Below, one piece after another: positions 42,903 to 51,075 of a DNA stretch of 64,000 nucleotides. The position numbers and the translations under genes are program-made. The stretch lies in contig MPOS01000036.1 of the NCBI GenBank assembly GCA_001896555.1, positions 53,807 to 117,806 of the forward strand. Reading direction: 5' to 3'. The first letter of the stretch is position 1; the number at the start of each line of letters is the position of its first letter. Under the pieces are notes generated by a model that made no database searches, had not been told where the DNA came from, and saw only the letters and a list, made by a program, of their open reading frames with translations. Origin of the DNA: Candidatus Phosphitivorax anaerolimi. Lineage in GTDB: Bacteria > Desulfobacterota > Desulfomonilia > UBA1062.

Positions 42903-43220
42903 TCAGGGCGAGATGGTCTGTAAGTCTTCAGGCGGATCGCCGGGCTGTTCGGATGCAGCTTGGGCATGATCATTTTCAGCCGGTGTGAAGAGGGCCAGGA
43001 GAAATCCCATGCCCAGTCCTATTCCCGCACCGATGAGTATGGGCCCGGCATCGGAGCTGCCGGCGAAGGCGGCCACCATGGCACCGACAAGGATACCTAC
43101 GCTGGCACCCAGGAGGGGGGTCGTCACCAGTGAACCTGCTTTGGAGTGTGCTGCAGACGACACGCAGGGATAACCGATCAGGGCGAGTATGATACAGAGC
43201 GAAACAATGACATTCTTCAT
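42903..43220 (-). CDS. Small exported glycine-zipper protein A
   Basis: 105 aa. Signal peptide (about 1-23, ending VSSAAHS). The mature part has two glycine-zipper hydrophobic helices: PLLGASVGILVGAMVAAFAG and PILIGAGIGLGMGFLLALF, then an acidic tail. Such proteins insert in or associate with membranes; function unknown. AGGAGG before the ATG. It resembles the protein at 43575-43901, so the two may be diverged paralogues. Confidence 0.7.
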   Translation of the reverse strand: MKNVIVSLCIILALIGYPCVSSAAHSKAGSLVTTPLLGASVGILVGAMVAAFAGSSDAGPILIGAGIGLGMGFLLALFTPAENDHAQAASEQPGDPPEDLQTISP

Positions 43221-43367
43221 CGCGAGCCTCCTGGCCTTGTACAGGCGAAAGTCCCTTTTGGTGGAGTCTCTTCAGGCGAGAATGTTCAAGGGATCGATAG
43301 CTCTCCTTTTAAGCTCGTGAGCTTTGGAGGGCTGGTTTTTCTCCGCTCAGCGCGGTTGACGGCGCAT

Positions 43368-43498
43368 CCCTTTCACCTTAGGGGGCGGTCTCATGTGAGA
43401 GCCTGCCGCAACTTGAGACCGCGTATTCTGAAGCCCAGCCGCTCAAGGGAGAGGACCCCCGCGAGCTGAAGCAGGGCGGATGCTGCAGGGTGAAAAGG
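43368..43498. repeat. Nested three-stem inverted repeat (about 130 bases)
   Basis: Outer CCCTTTCACC (43368-43377) with GGTGAAAAGG (43489-43498), middle GGGGG (43381-43385) with CCCCC (43456-43460), inner GCGGTCTC (43385-43392) with GAGACCGC (43415-43422). The arms are nested in order, so a single RNA could fold through all three. Confidence 0.4.
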
Positions 43499-43540
43499 AC
43501 AAGCCTCCTTTTCTGCCTCACTTTTTCCGTTCAGCACGTC

Positions 43541-43561
43541 TTCCGGGGCATACCCCGGGAA
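43541..43561 (-). terminator. Hairpin after the glpA-tkt operon
   Basis: TTCCGGGG, loop CATA, CCCCGGGAA (one bulge); 14 bases past the stop of the glycine-zipper gene on the reverse strand. No clear T-run. Confidence 0.35.
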
Positions 43562-43574
43562 TGCGCTTCAGCCG

Positions 43575-43901
43575 CTATTTCAGCGGCACGGTTACCCGAA
43601 GACCGTAAATCCTCTCCCTGTTCCCCGCCGGGTCTACAGATGAGTAGAACACGGGCGATATCTCGTAGAATCCAAAGGCTATACCGCCGATGAGCCCGAT
43701 GCTCGCTCCCTGGGCGATGCGCTCCAGGTGGTCTCCGGGGTGGTCCATGAATGCAAGTGTCGCCGCCCCTACCAGCGCGCCGATCCCGGCCCCCAGCAGG
43801 GAATCCCAGAGCACCACCTCCAGTGACGATTGGGCGTTGGACGTTGAGGGAAGAACAAACAGGGACAGGACAAGGGCCATTGTCACGAATGCCTTTTTCA
43901 T
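43575..43901 (-). CDS. Small exported glycine-zipper protein B, coupled to transketolase
   Basis: 108 aa. Signal peptide (about 1-22, ending TSNAQS). Glycine-zipper segments LLGAGIGALVGAATLAF and GASIGLIGGIAFGFYEI, then a strand-like end (ERIYGLRVTVPLK). Function unknown. ATG 43901 overlaps the tkt stop (ATGA) with AAGGAG inside the tkt end, so it is translated as the last cistron of the glpA-glpB-glpC-tkt operon. The longer frame to 43973 is only the tkt shadow. Confidence 0.72.
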   Translation of the reverse strand: MKKAFVTMALVLSLFVLPSTSNAQSSLEVVLWDSLLGAGIGALVGAATLAFMDHPGDHLERIAQGASIGLIGGIAFGFYEISPVFYSSVDPAGNRERIYGLRVTVPLK

Positions 43902-45781
43902 AACATCTCCTTTAATTTCATAGAGATAATGGTTACCAGGCCTTCGGGGTGAAGATCGAAGCACTGGAAGCACGACAGAGAAGGCCCAGAAGGCGGGAAT
44001 CCTCGCACCCCCATGGGAACCAGATTGATGGCAATGGCTGCCGTGGCTGCGGAAAAGGCGATCTGGGCGGCAAGCCCGGATACCGTCAGATGATCCTCAA
44101 CCACGAATACCGGACCCCGTTTGGATGCTTCGCGGATCTCACGGACATCCAGGGCAAAGGGGCACGAAACACCGACCACCTCGACACTGATTCCCTCATC
44201 CTTGAGCAGCTCCCATGCCTTGACCGCCGATGCGCTCATGGCGCCCAGGGAAAACAGGGTGGCCTGCGTGCCGGGGCGCAGGTGGTGGGCCCGGCCGTAA
44301 ACAAAGTCTGTGCCGGCGAAATACTCGTTGCCTTCCAGGTCGGTCAGGACCGGGGTTTTGGACCTCCCCACCCCGATCATGCAGCCGCCCGGGCTGCTCA
44401 GTGCCCACCGGGTGGCGAGATCGGTTTCGTTGGGGTCAATGGGAATGACCACCTTGAGCCCTTGAAGGTTGCGGAGCAGGCCCAGGTAGTCGATGCACTG
44501 GTGGGTCTTGCCGTCCTCCCCCACGTCGATGCCCAGGTGGGTGCAGAAGAGCTTCAGGTGTGACTCGTTGATGGCGTTGAGCCGCTGCTGGTTGTAGGTC
44601 TCGTCCACGCCGAAGATCCCGAAGTCGGCGAACACGCTCACCACGCCCTGCGTGGAGGCTGCTCCGGCCATGGCCGCGGTATGGTGCTCGGCAATGCCCG
44701 CCTGGAAGAAGTTCTGAGGAAACGCCTTGGCAAAGGCCTCGGTCTTCACGGAGCCGGCCAGGTCACAGTCGAACACCGCGAAAGGAACGTCCGGGCTGGC
44801 CTGCGCCACATCGAGCAGGGCCTTGCCCAGTGCGGAGCGATTGTCGGTGGAAACGGTCTTTTCATAGAGCCGGCTCACGCCGGGGTTGACCTGCGGGAAG
44901 GGCCAGGGGACGTCCTGGTTGGGGATCGCCTCTTCGATAGGCTCCTTGCGCAGGTCTTGCAGCTCGGCCAGGGGCCAGTCGAGATCCAGCTCGGGCAGAG
45001 CCTGCTCCATCTCCGCCTTGTTCAGCGGCCTGCCGTGGAAATCGGCCTTGTTCTCCATGAAGCTCACGCCCTTTCCCATGACGGTGCGGGCGATGATCAC
45101 GTACGGGGCATCCCGGTCAGCGACAGCCTGCCGGATCGCGGCATAGAGCGACGCGAAGTCGTGACCGTCTGCCTCCAGCACCCGGAAGCCCGCCGCCTCG
45201 TACTCGGCCCTGAAGTTCTGGGGCATAACCTCGGTCCTGCTTCCGGAGATCTGCAGCTCGTTATTGTCGATGATAACCGTGATGTTGTTCAGCCCGTACT
45301 TTGCGATGAACCTCCTGGCCTCGCTGATCTGCCCTTTCTGCTGCTCGCCGTCGCCCGTGACCACGAAGCAGTCCATGGGCTGTCCTTTCACACGCGCAGC
45401 CACGGCATATCCGCACGCCACGGAGAGCCCCTGGCCCAGGTTGCCCGTGCCCCAGGGCACGCCCGGGACCGTGATCTCCACGTGCCCTTCGAAGATGCTG
45501 CCCACCCGCCGGAAGCCCTTGATCGCCTCCTTCGGAGAGAAAAGCCCCTTCCTCGCCAGGGCGGAGTAGACAGCGGGCGAGGTATGGCCGTGGGAAATCA
45601 CCACCTTATCCGTATCCATATTAATAATGTGGTAGAGCAGGGTGTAAATATCAATGGACGACATGGAACCGCCGGGATGGCCGGAGGCGGCAAGGTGAGT
45701 CATGGCAACGATGTCGGCCCTCGACTTGCGGGCTTTGATGGTGAGCTCCTGGATCATCTCGGGTGTCAGATCTTTTATCAC
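43898..45781 (-). CDS. tkt: Transketolase
   Basis: 627 aa, a single-chain transketolase. ThDP site GTGNLGQGLSVACGYA and VVTGDGEQQKGQISEARRF...IIDNNELQISG (GDG...N motif). The pyrimidine domain has QAGIAEHHTAAMAGAAS with the catalytic Glu. The C-terminal domain has SCPFALDVREI and EDHLTVSGLAAQI. Moves two-carbon units between sugar phosphates. The GTG start at 45781 overlaps the glpC stop and has AAGGAGA upstream. Confidence 0.93.
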   Translation of the reverse strand: MIKDLTPEMIQELTIKARKSRADIVAMTHLAASGHPGGSMSSIDIYTLLYHIINMDTDKVVISHGHTSPAVYSALARKGLFSPKEAIKGFRRVGSIFEGHVEITVPGVPWGTGNLGQGLSVACGYAVAARVKGQPMDCFVVTGDGEQQKGQISEARRFIAKYGLNNITVIIDNNELQISGSRTEVMPQNFRAEYEAAGFRVLEADGHDFASLYAAIRQAVADRDAPYVIIARTVMGKGVSFMENKADFHGRPLNKAEMEQALPELDLDWPLAELQDLRKEPIEEAIPNQDVPWPFPQVNPGVSRLYEKTVSTDNRSALGKALLDVAQASPDVPFAVFDCDLAGSVKTEAFAKAFPQNFFQAGIAEHHTAAMAGAASTQGVVSVFADFGIFGVDETYNQQRLNAINESHLKLFCTHLGIDVGEDGKTHQCIDYLGLLRNLQGLKVVIPIDPNETDLATRWALSSPGGCMIGVGRSKTPVLTDLEGNEYFAGTDFVYGRAHHLRPGTQATLFSLGAMSASAVKAWELLKDEGISVEVVGVSCPFALDVREIREASKRGPVFVVEDHLTVSGLAAQIAFSAATAAIAINLVPMGVRGFPPSGPSLSCFQCFDLHPEGLVTIISMKLKEML

Positions 45782-46998
45782 GATATTCTCCTTTTTCGTC
45801 TCGATTTCTTTGTAGCGCCTTTTTCCAGCGATGCGATGATCACCTCGGACGGGTCCAGGGCGGGCAACCCGGTATAATGACCGAGCTGCATCCTGCATGC
45901 CCCGCAGTCACTGATCAGGATCTCGGGCTCAAGGGCCTTTATGGCGGAGGCGGCTATGGTCCCGAGCTTCTCCGCGGTCTGCTGGTTTTTCTTCTTGAAC
46001 CCGTAACTGCCTGCGAGCCCGCAGCAGTTATCATCGAGAATCATGGTCTTGAGCCCGGGTATCTTCTCGAAGATACCGGCAGCTGGATATCCGATGCCCA
46101 GCGCCTTCAGGTGGCAGGGGATATGGTAGGCAACCGTCCGGTCCACCTCGCCGAATGCAACGTCAGGGGCGTCGTTTTCCAGGAGGTCGAGGATTAGCTC
46201 ATGCACGTTGTAGGTGTTCTCAGCGATCTTTCTGCCCTCGGGCAATTCCAGCACCTCTGGATAATCGTGCACCAGGGTGAGCCCGCAGGAGGTGCATGCA
46301 TACACCACCTGGTATCCCTGGTCGATGTACTCCACCAGCATCCGGGCGTTCTTGCGGGCGAACTTCTTCGCGATCTCCTGGTCCCCGTTGCCCAGGGCCG
46401 GCAGCCCGCAGCAGGTCTGCCCGGGAATGACCACCCGGCACCCGAGCCCGGACAGCAGATCACGGATACCTCGTCCGATATCGGGGCGGTTGAAGCCCAG
46501 GTAGCACCCGTGGAAGAAAACCACCTTTCGGCTGGATCTCCTTCTGCCCTTGCGCCGTCTTCCCCTGTTCAATGAGAGGAACCGGTACTCGGGCATGGGC
46601 AAATTTGTGGCGAGGCCGAGAACGCCCATGATCTTCCGTGCCGCGCCCGATGAGGTCACCGCGTTGGTGATGGGTGAGACGAGCGAGCCCAGTTTCCCCA
46701 GGTGATAGGTGTTGGCAAAGAGGTGGGCTGCAAAGGGGCTCATATGCTCGCGGCTGTATTTGAGCTGGGCTTTGAGGATGATCTCGGAGACATTCACCCC
46801 GTAGGGACAGGCAACCTGGCAGCGCTGGCACTGGCAGCAGAGCTTCACCCAGTCGTCCACGGAGCGCTCGCCGTCCAGGCGGAACCGCTGGGCGTCGGGA
46901 CCGGCCTGCTTGGGCCCCGGGAACGCCGGGTTCACCTTGAAAACCGGGCAGTTCTCGACGCACAGGGTGCATCTCACGCAGTGTTCGAAGGTCGTCAT
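45778..46998 (-). CDS. glpC: Anaerobic glycerol-3-phosphate dehydrogenase subunit C
   Basis: 406 aa. Two [4Fe-4S] motifs near the N-terminus: CVRCTLCVENCPVF and CCQCQRCQVACPYG. Two CCG domains follow: GQTCCGLPALG...CTSCGLTL, and HIPCHLKALG...DDNCCGLAGSYGFKKKN. Passes electrons from GlpA/B to the quinone pool at the membrane. Overlaps glpB (ATGA) and tkt (GTGA). Confidence 0.94.
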   Translation of the reverse strand: MTTFEHCVRCTLCVENCPVFKVNPAFPGPKQAGPDAQRFRLDGERSVDDWVKLCCQCQRCQVACPYGVNVSEIILKAQLKYSREHMSPFAAHLFANTYHLGKLGSLVSPITNAVTSSGAARKIMGVLGLATNLPMPEYRFLSLNRGRRRKGRRRSSRKVVFFHGCYLGFNRPDIGRGIRDLLSGLGCRVVIPGQTCCGLPALGNGDQEIAKKFARKNARMLVEYIDQGYQVVYACTSCGLTLVHDYPEVLELPEGRKIAENTYNVHELILDLLENDAPDVAFGEVDRTVAYHIPCHLKALGIGYPAAGIFEKIPGLKTMILDDNCCGLAGSYGFKKKNQQTAEKLGTIAASAIKALEPEILISDCGACRMQLGHYTGLPALDPSEVIIASLEKGATKKSRRKRRIS

Positions 46999-48191
46999 GA
47001 CAGCCCCTGCGCGCAGCTCTTGGCTGCGGCCACCCCGGTTGCGACGGCGAGCCCGTGGCCGCACTGGAGGCTCATGATCTCGCACTCGGCCAGGATGCTC
47101 CCGCATGCAAAGAGGTTGTCGATCTTTGACTCGACCGGCCTGAAGTCTCTGTCCACCCGCACGCCGGCCCGCTCGATGCTGTGGCCTCCGGAGAAGAAGT
47201 CGGTGTTGAACCAGTCCCTTCGCTCGACGGGTACGAACACCGGCAGATCAAACACGGTCTCCCTCACGGAGTCTCTGCCCGCGAAGAGCCCGCCGCTCAC
47301 GAATGAGCCGGTGGCCAGCACAAAGGCCCGCCCCTGGACCCGCTTGGCCCTGCCCGTGGTGGCAAGGGTCACAGCCTCGACGGTACAGCCCTGGCGCTCC
47401 ACGCTGGTGATCTCCTTGCCCCAGTAGAGGTGAATCCCTCGGTTTTGCATCACGCGTTTCAAGGCCCTGAAAAGTCTCAGGCCCGGAATCGAAGGGGGCA
47501 GCGTGGGGATCTCGAACACCTTTCTGCCGATTGCCCGTGAGATCTTCTCCACGACCGAAGCAGGATCGATCGTGCCCAGCACCGCCGGAAGCGCCACCCG
47601 GTCGTGGGGGATCTCCAGGCCGCGCAGCCAGGTGATGAACGCATCGAGAAAGGATGCATCGTCGAAGCGCGCTGCAATGCCGAGTGTGGTGGGCACGCCG
47701 GCGTCATACACGGAGTATGTCGAGTTCCGGTGCCGGGAAGTGATGTAGCCCGGGAAGAAATCCTTGATGCCCTGAAACGAGATCACGTGGAGATACTCGT
47801 TTGAAGGCATGTCGGCGTGGGCCATGGTCCTGGGCACGAGGCAGGTGCATTTGGTGCTCCCGATGGGCGTGAGGATCTTCCGGTTCCGCCCGGGGTCTCC
47901 CTCGTAGGGGAGCCCGGCCTCCTCCATGATCTCCGAGAAGAAGGAGAGTGCATCCACGATCCCCTTCTCGCCGACCAGAGAATAGGGATGGTCCGGCAGA
48001 AGCGCCCTGATACCGCTTAAGGGTTCATCGCTGTGTGAGAACACGTCGATGCAGCCGGTGGAGAGGCAGCATACCGGATCGCCCCGGGAGACCAGGGCGG
48101 TCTTGAAACCCTTGGAGGCGAGCGTCAGAGAGGCCATGATCCCCGAGACCCCGCCGCCGATCACCACTGCATCGTATTCGTATGCGCTCAC
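46995..48191 (-). CDS. glpB: Anaerobic glycerol-3-phosphate dehydrogenase subunit B
   Basis: 398 aa flavoprotein. Dinucleotide fold YDAVVIGGGVSGIMASLTLASKG. Mid-region ATTGRAKRVQGRAFVLATGSFVSGGL and the C-terminal FDLPVFVPVERRDWFN, ...NLFACGSILAECEIM are typical of GlpB. It serves the catalytic dimer with GlpA. GTG start at 48191 overlaps the glpA stop. Confidence 0.93.
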   Translation of the reverse strand: MSAYEYDAVVIGGGVSGIMASLTLASKGFKTALVSRGDPVCCLSTGCIDVFSHSDEPLSGIRALLPDHPYSLVGEKGIVDALSFFSEIMEEAGLPYEGDPGRNRKILTPIGSTKCTCLVPRTMAHADMPSNEYLHVISFQGIKDFFPGYITSRHRNSTYSVYDAGVPTTLGIAARFDDASFLDAFITWLRGLEIPHDRVALPAVLGTIDPASVVEKISRAIGRKVFEIPTLPPSIPGLRLFRALKRVMQNRGIHLYWGKEITSVERQGCTVEAVTLATTGRAKRVQGRAFVLATGSFVSGGLFAGRDSVRETVFDLPVFVPVERRDWFNTDFFSGGHSIERAGVRVDRDFRPVESKIDNLFACGSILAECEIMSLQCGHGLAVATGVAAAKSCAQGLS

Positions 48192-49690
48192 GCCCGCTGC
48201 CCCATGCTCAGAATGCCCAGGTAGATGCTCTCCACGAGCTGCTCTTCTCTGAGCTGATCTCCCCACAGCGCGGGTCTGATCCCCCGGAACCGCCGCTGGA
48301 GAAATTCTTTGAGGATCTCGATCGACTCGTCGGGGGTGAGCCTGCCGGTCTCCTGCATGATGCCGAGCGCCCGGTAGGTGCAGAAGCCGCCCTGGCACGG
48401 GCCCATGCCGAGCCGGGTGCGGTGCTGGATATCCCCGATATACTGGATGCCCAGGCTGTTGATGGCGTTTTCCACCTGGGTCCTGTCCACGAGCTCGCAC
48501 TCGCAGACGATGTTGTCGATGTCCTTGAGCCGTTTGGACAAGGGGTAGCCGCTCAGCTCGTCCTGGCCGTCCAGGGGAATGTCCGCGGTCTTGCAGCGGG
48601 CCTTGATCCCGAACTCCTCGACCACCGCATCCACGGTCTTTTCCGCCATGAGCCGGTAGGTGCTCAGCTTGCCGCCCAGGATGCTGAACATGCCGTTCTT
48701 GTGATCGATGATCTTGAAGCCCCGGGAGATGCTCCGGCTGTCCGAGGCCTCGGCCTTCAGCAGCGGGCGGACCCCGGTATAGGCCCTGATCAGGCGGGTC
48801 GTGCCGAAGCGGGGGAGCATCTGCTCGGCCTGAGTGGCCACCAGATCGACCTCCCGGGGATCGACCTCGACGGCGTCAGGGTCGTCAACCGGGATGGAGG
48901 TCGTGCCGGCCAGGCATACCGCCTCGTTGGGTACGATGATGTCGCCGTCCGAGGGCGGCCTGAGCCGGTTGATCACCATATTGGTGAGCCGGTGGTTCGA
49001 GATGATGAGGCTCCCCTTTGACAGGGTCATGGGGGCGTCGCTCCCGCCCATCCGGGCAATGGTGTCTCCCCACGCGCCGGTGGCGTTGATGATGATCTTT
49101 GCCCGGATCTCCTTGATCTGGGAAGTGAACCGGTCCAGAACCTTGACGCCCGTACATCTGCCCCGCTCCCGGATGATGTCGATCACCTTGTGGTGGGTCA
49201 GTATCCCGCCCCCCTTGTGGCGGGAGGTGAAGGCGTTGAGCATGCACAGCCGAAAGGGGTCGATGGAACAGTCGGGGACCACCACGGCCTCTTCGATGGA
49301 CGGGTTGAGCTCGGGCACCAGGTCGAGGGCCCGTGATGCCGAGAGCACCTCGGTGGATATCCCCGCCTCTTCGCAGTTGCTCAAGAAGGTGTCGCGGTAG
49401 CGCTTGGAGTCTCCGGGCAGCCGCACGAAGAGCCCGCCGGTTGGCTCGACGCACTTGCGGGCGATCCTTCGCAGGATGGCGTTTTCGCTGATGCACTCCC
49501 GCGCCGCCTCGGGATCGGTGACCGCATAGCGGGCCCCGCTGTGCAGCAGCCCGTGACAGGCCCCTGTGGCCCCGTTGGCGAAGTCCCCCTTCTCCACCAG
49601 ATAGTGGTGGATGCCCCGCAGGGCGAGGTCCCGCGCAATACCGCAGCCGGTAGCACCGCCTCCGATGATGACAACATCCGTCTTGATCAT
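48188..49690 (-). CDS. glpA: Anaerobic glycerol-3-phosphate dehydrogenase subunit A
   Basis: 500 aa FAD enzyme that oxidises sn-glycerol-3-phosphate to DHAP. FAD motif DVVIIGGGATGCGIARDLALRG; GACHGLLHSGARYAV is typical of the GlpA/GlpD family. GMFSILGGKLSTYRLMAEKTVDAV closes the FAD domain. The C-terminus carries a BFD-like [2Fe-2S] domain: NIVCECELV and GMGPCQGGFC (C-x-C ... C-x4-C), as in Escherichia GlpA. ATG 49690 gives a compact start; ATG 49714 is in frame but lacks a binding site. First gene of glpA-glpB-glpC-tkt-zipper. Confidence 0.95.
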   Translation of the reverse strand: MIKTDVVIIGGGATGCGIARDLALRGIHHYLVEKGDFANGATGACHGLLHSGARYAVTDPEAARECISENAILRRIARKCVEPTGGLFVRLPGDSKRYRDTFLSNCEEAGISTEVLSASRALDLVPELNPSIEEAVVVPDCSIDPFRLCMLNAFTSRHKGGGILTHHKVIDIIRERGRCTGVKVLDRFTSQIKEIRAKIIINATGAWGDTIARMGGSDAPMTLSKGSLIISNHRLTNMVINRLRPPSDGDIIVPNEAVCLAGTTSIPVDDPDAVEVDPREVDLVATQAEQMLPRFGTTRLIRAYTGVRPLLKAEASDSRSISRGFKIIDHKNGMFSILGGKLSTYRLMAEKTVDAVVEEFGIKARCKTADIPLDGQDELSGYPLSKRLKDIDNIVCECELVDRTQVENAINSLGIQYIGDIQHRTRLGMGPCQGGFCTYRALGIMQETGRLTPDESIEILKEFLQRRFRGIRPALWGDQLREEQLVESIYLGILSMGQRA

Positions 49691-49734
49691 GTAGCCGCTT
49701 TCCCCGTAGAACATACCATGGAAAAAACGTGACC

Positions 49735-49763
49735 ACCATATACAAGCTCATCTGTATGGTCAA
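49735..49763 (-). promoter_or_regulatory. Candidate promoter of the glpA operon
   Basis: Reverse strand TTGACC (49763-49758), 17 bases, TATGGT (49740-49735), about 45 bases before ATG 49690. Confidence 0.55.
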
Positions 49764-49916
49764 GTCATTGTATTGCCGGGCCATGTTGCCGGACAAGCCT
49801 CATGAGCAGGTGTTGATCGTCTCCATGATGCTGCAGGCGCAAAAGAGGAAGAGTACTGTGTGCAAGCCGGGTGCGGCCCGCACGGACGGATATCCATGCA
49901 GCCCCCGGACCGGGCG

Positions 49917-50765
49917 CTATCCCAGGTGACTCAGCTCCTTGAGAAGGGCTGTCACCGATTCGTTCCATCCGGCCGGCCCGATTCCTCCGGGCTTGATCAC
50001 CAGTTGGAGCGGGGTCGGTTCATACTTCATCCAGGTGCCGTCAGGTCTTCGCATGACCACGGCGACATCTGCGCACCTGAGCATGTCGATGTCGTTCGGG
50101 CCGTCGCCGAGCGCTACGGTTTTCCACTGGCTGCCTCCCGGTGCCGACCGGAAGAGGTCGATCACCATCTCGGTGGCCAGCCCCTTGCCGGCGCGACCCA
50201 TGGCATGAAAGAGCCTCCCACCCTCCAGACAGGTCATGCCCATCTCCTGAAGCTCGGCCTTCAGGCAGTGGAGCTTGTCTTCGCTGCCCTGAAAGGTAAA
50301 GGGCTCGGAGTATTCCCGTTCTCTGGCCAGCCGGGCTGAGTCGATGTCCAGGCCGGTCAAACGGGCCACCTCACTGTCCGTCATGTCGCGAAATCCCTTC
50401 ACCCGCGCCTTGCAGGTTTTCCTGGCGCGGTCGAGGGCATCGAGAACCTCTTCATACCGGCGGCCGAGCACGATGGCGCGATAACCGGATTTCAGCTGGG
50501 CCTGAACACCGGGAGGCACCGCACTTTTTCTGTCCAGGTAGATGGCGCTCCCGTTTTCTGCGATAAAGAGCCTCGATGTGAGCGGGAGCTTATCAAGCAG
50601 GGGTTCGATCTCAGCCCTGGTCTTGCTGGAGACGATCACCACAGGCATGCCGCGTTCTTTCAACGCGTTCAGCGCGGGCAGAGCAGCGTCAAAGGAGTAG
50701 GTGTTAAAATCCAGAAGAGTGCCGTCGAGATCCGTGAAAACGAGGAGCCTGTTCTTCTTGTTCAT
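49917..50765 (-). CDS. HAD-IIB phosphatase, mannosyl/glucosyl-3-phosphoglycerate phosphatase type
   Basis: 282 aa. HAD motif I FTDLDGTLLD (nucleophile Asp and acid Asp), motif II VIVSSKTRAEI, motif IV VALGDGPNDIDMLRCADVAVVM. Between them a type IIB cap with SRLFIAENGSAIYL and REREYSEPF. Overall pattern matches MPGP (YedP) proteins that dephosphorylate mannosyl- or glucosyl-3-phosphoglycerate, an osmolyte pathway. No synthase gene is nearby, so the substrate is uncertain. The same family includes general sugar phosphatases. Confidence 0.83.
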   Translation of the reverse strand: MNKKNRLLVFTDLDGTLLDFNTYSFDAALPALNALKERGMPVVIVSSKTRAEIEPLLDKLPLTSRLFIAENGSAIYLDRKSAVPPGVQAQLKSGYRAIVLGRRYEEVLDALDRARKTCKARVKGFRDMTDSEVARLTGLDIDSARLAREREYSEPFTFQGSEDKLHCLKAELQEMGMTCLEGGRLFHAMGRAGKGLATEMVIDLFRSAPGGSQWKTVALGDGPNDIDMLRCADVAVVMRRPDGTWMKYEPTPLQLVIKPGGIGPAGWNESVTALLKELSHLG

Positions 50766-50847
50766 TGAGCACCTGCCCTCCTTCTTGTTATTCCAATGTG
50801 CAAAACCATCTCATTTTCAAATTATACAGAAATCCATGATTCATTTC

Positions 50848-50876
50848 ACTATCATACTCATCATTGCCGGGATCAA
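50848..50876 (-). promoter_or_regulatory. Candidate promoter of the HAD phosphatase gene
   Basis: Reverse strand TTGATC (50876-50871), 17 bases, GATAGT (50853-50848). Confidence 0.45.
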
Positions 50877-50933
50877 GACCGATTATGTTTCCATAAGGGG
50901 TTAGGCAGGGTATTAAAGCACGCGCTCCCGATA

Positions 50934-50965
50934 TCAGGGAGGTTCACTCGACGAGGTCTCCCTGA
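50934..50965. repeat. Inverted repeat upstream of the RND efflux operon
   Basis: TCAGGGAG (50934-50941) and CTCCCTGA (50958-50965), perfect 8-bp arms, with CTCG-A-CGAG in the 16-base centre. A regulator site or RNA hairpin; no local TetR or MarR gene is present. Confidence 0.5.
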
Positions 50966-51075
50966 ATGGACGAATCCTGTTGATGGCCGGGCCAAAGTGT
51001 AATATTTTGAGAACCGGTCATGCTAGGCGAATCGGTGTGAAGATCTGGTTGCGTGGTTAACCCGGGGTTGAAAGC

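Larger units (their letters stand above)
43221..43574. other. Intergenic region between the two glycine-zipper genes
   Basis: 354 bases, no credible gene. Contains a nested inverted-repeat structure (43368-43498) and a hairpin TTCCGGGG/CCCCGGGAA (43541-43561) that may terminate the glpA-tkt operon. Confidence 0.6.
50766..51075. other. Divergent intergenic region before the efflux operon
   Basis: 310 bases, no gene seen. It contains a reverse-strand promoter (50848-50876), an 8-bp inverted repeat (50934-50965), and only a weak forward promoter (TAATAT near 51000). Confidence 0.6.

Noticed and set aside
44681..45877. 398-codon forward open frame opposite transketolase
   Set aside because: Antisense shadow; transketolase ThDP motifs are intact on the other strand.
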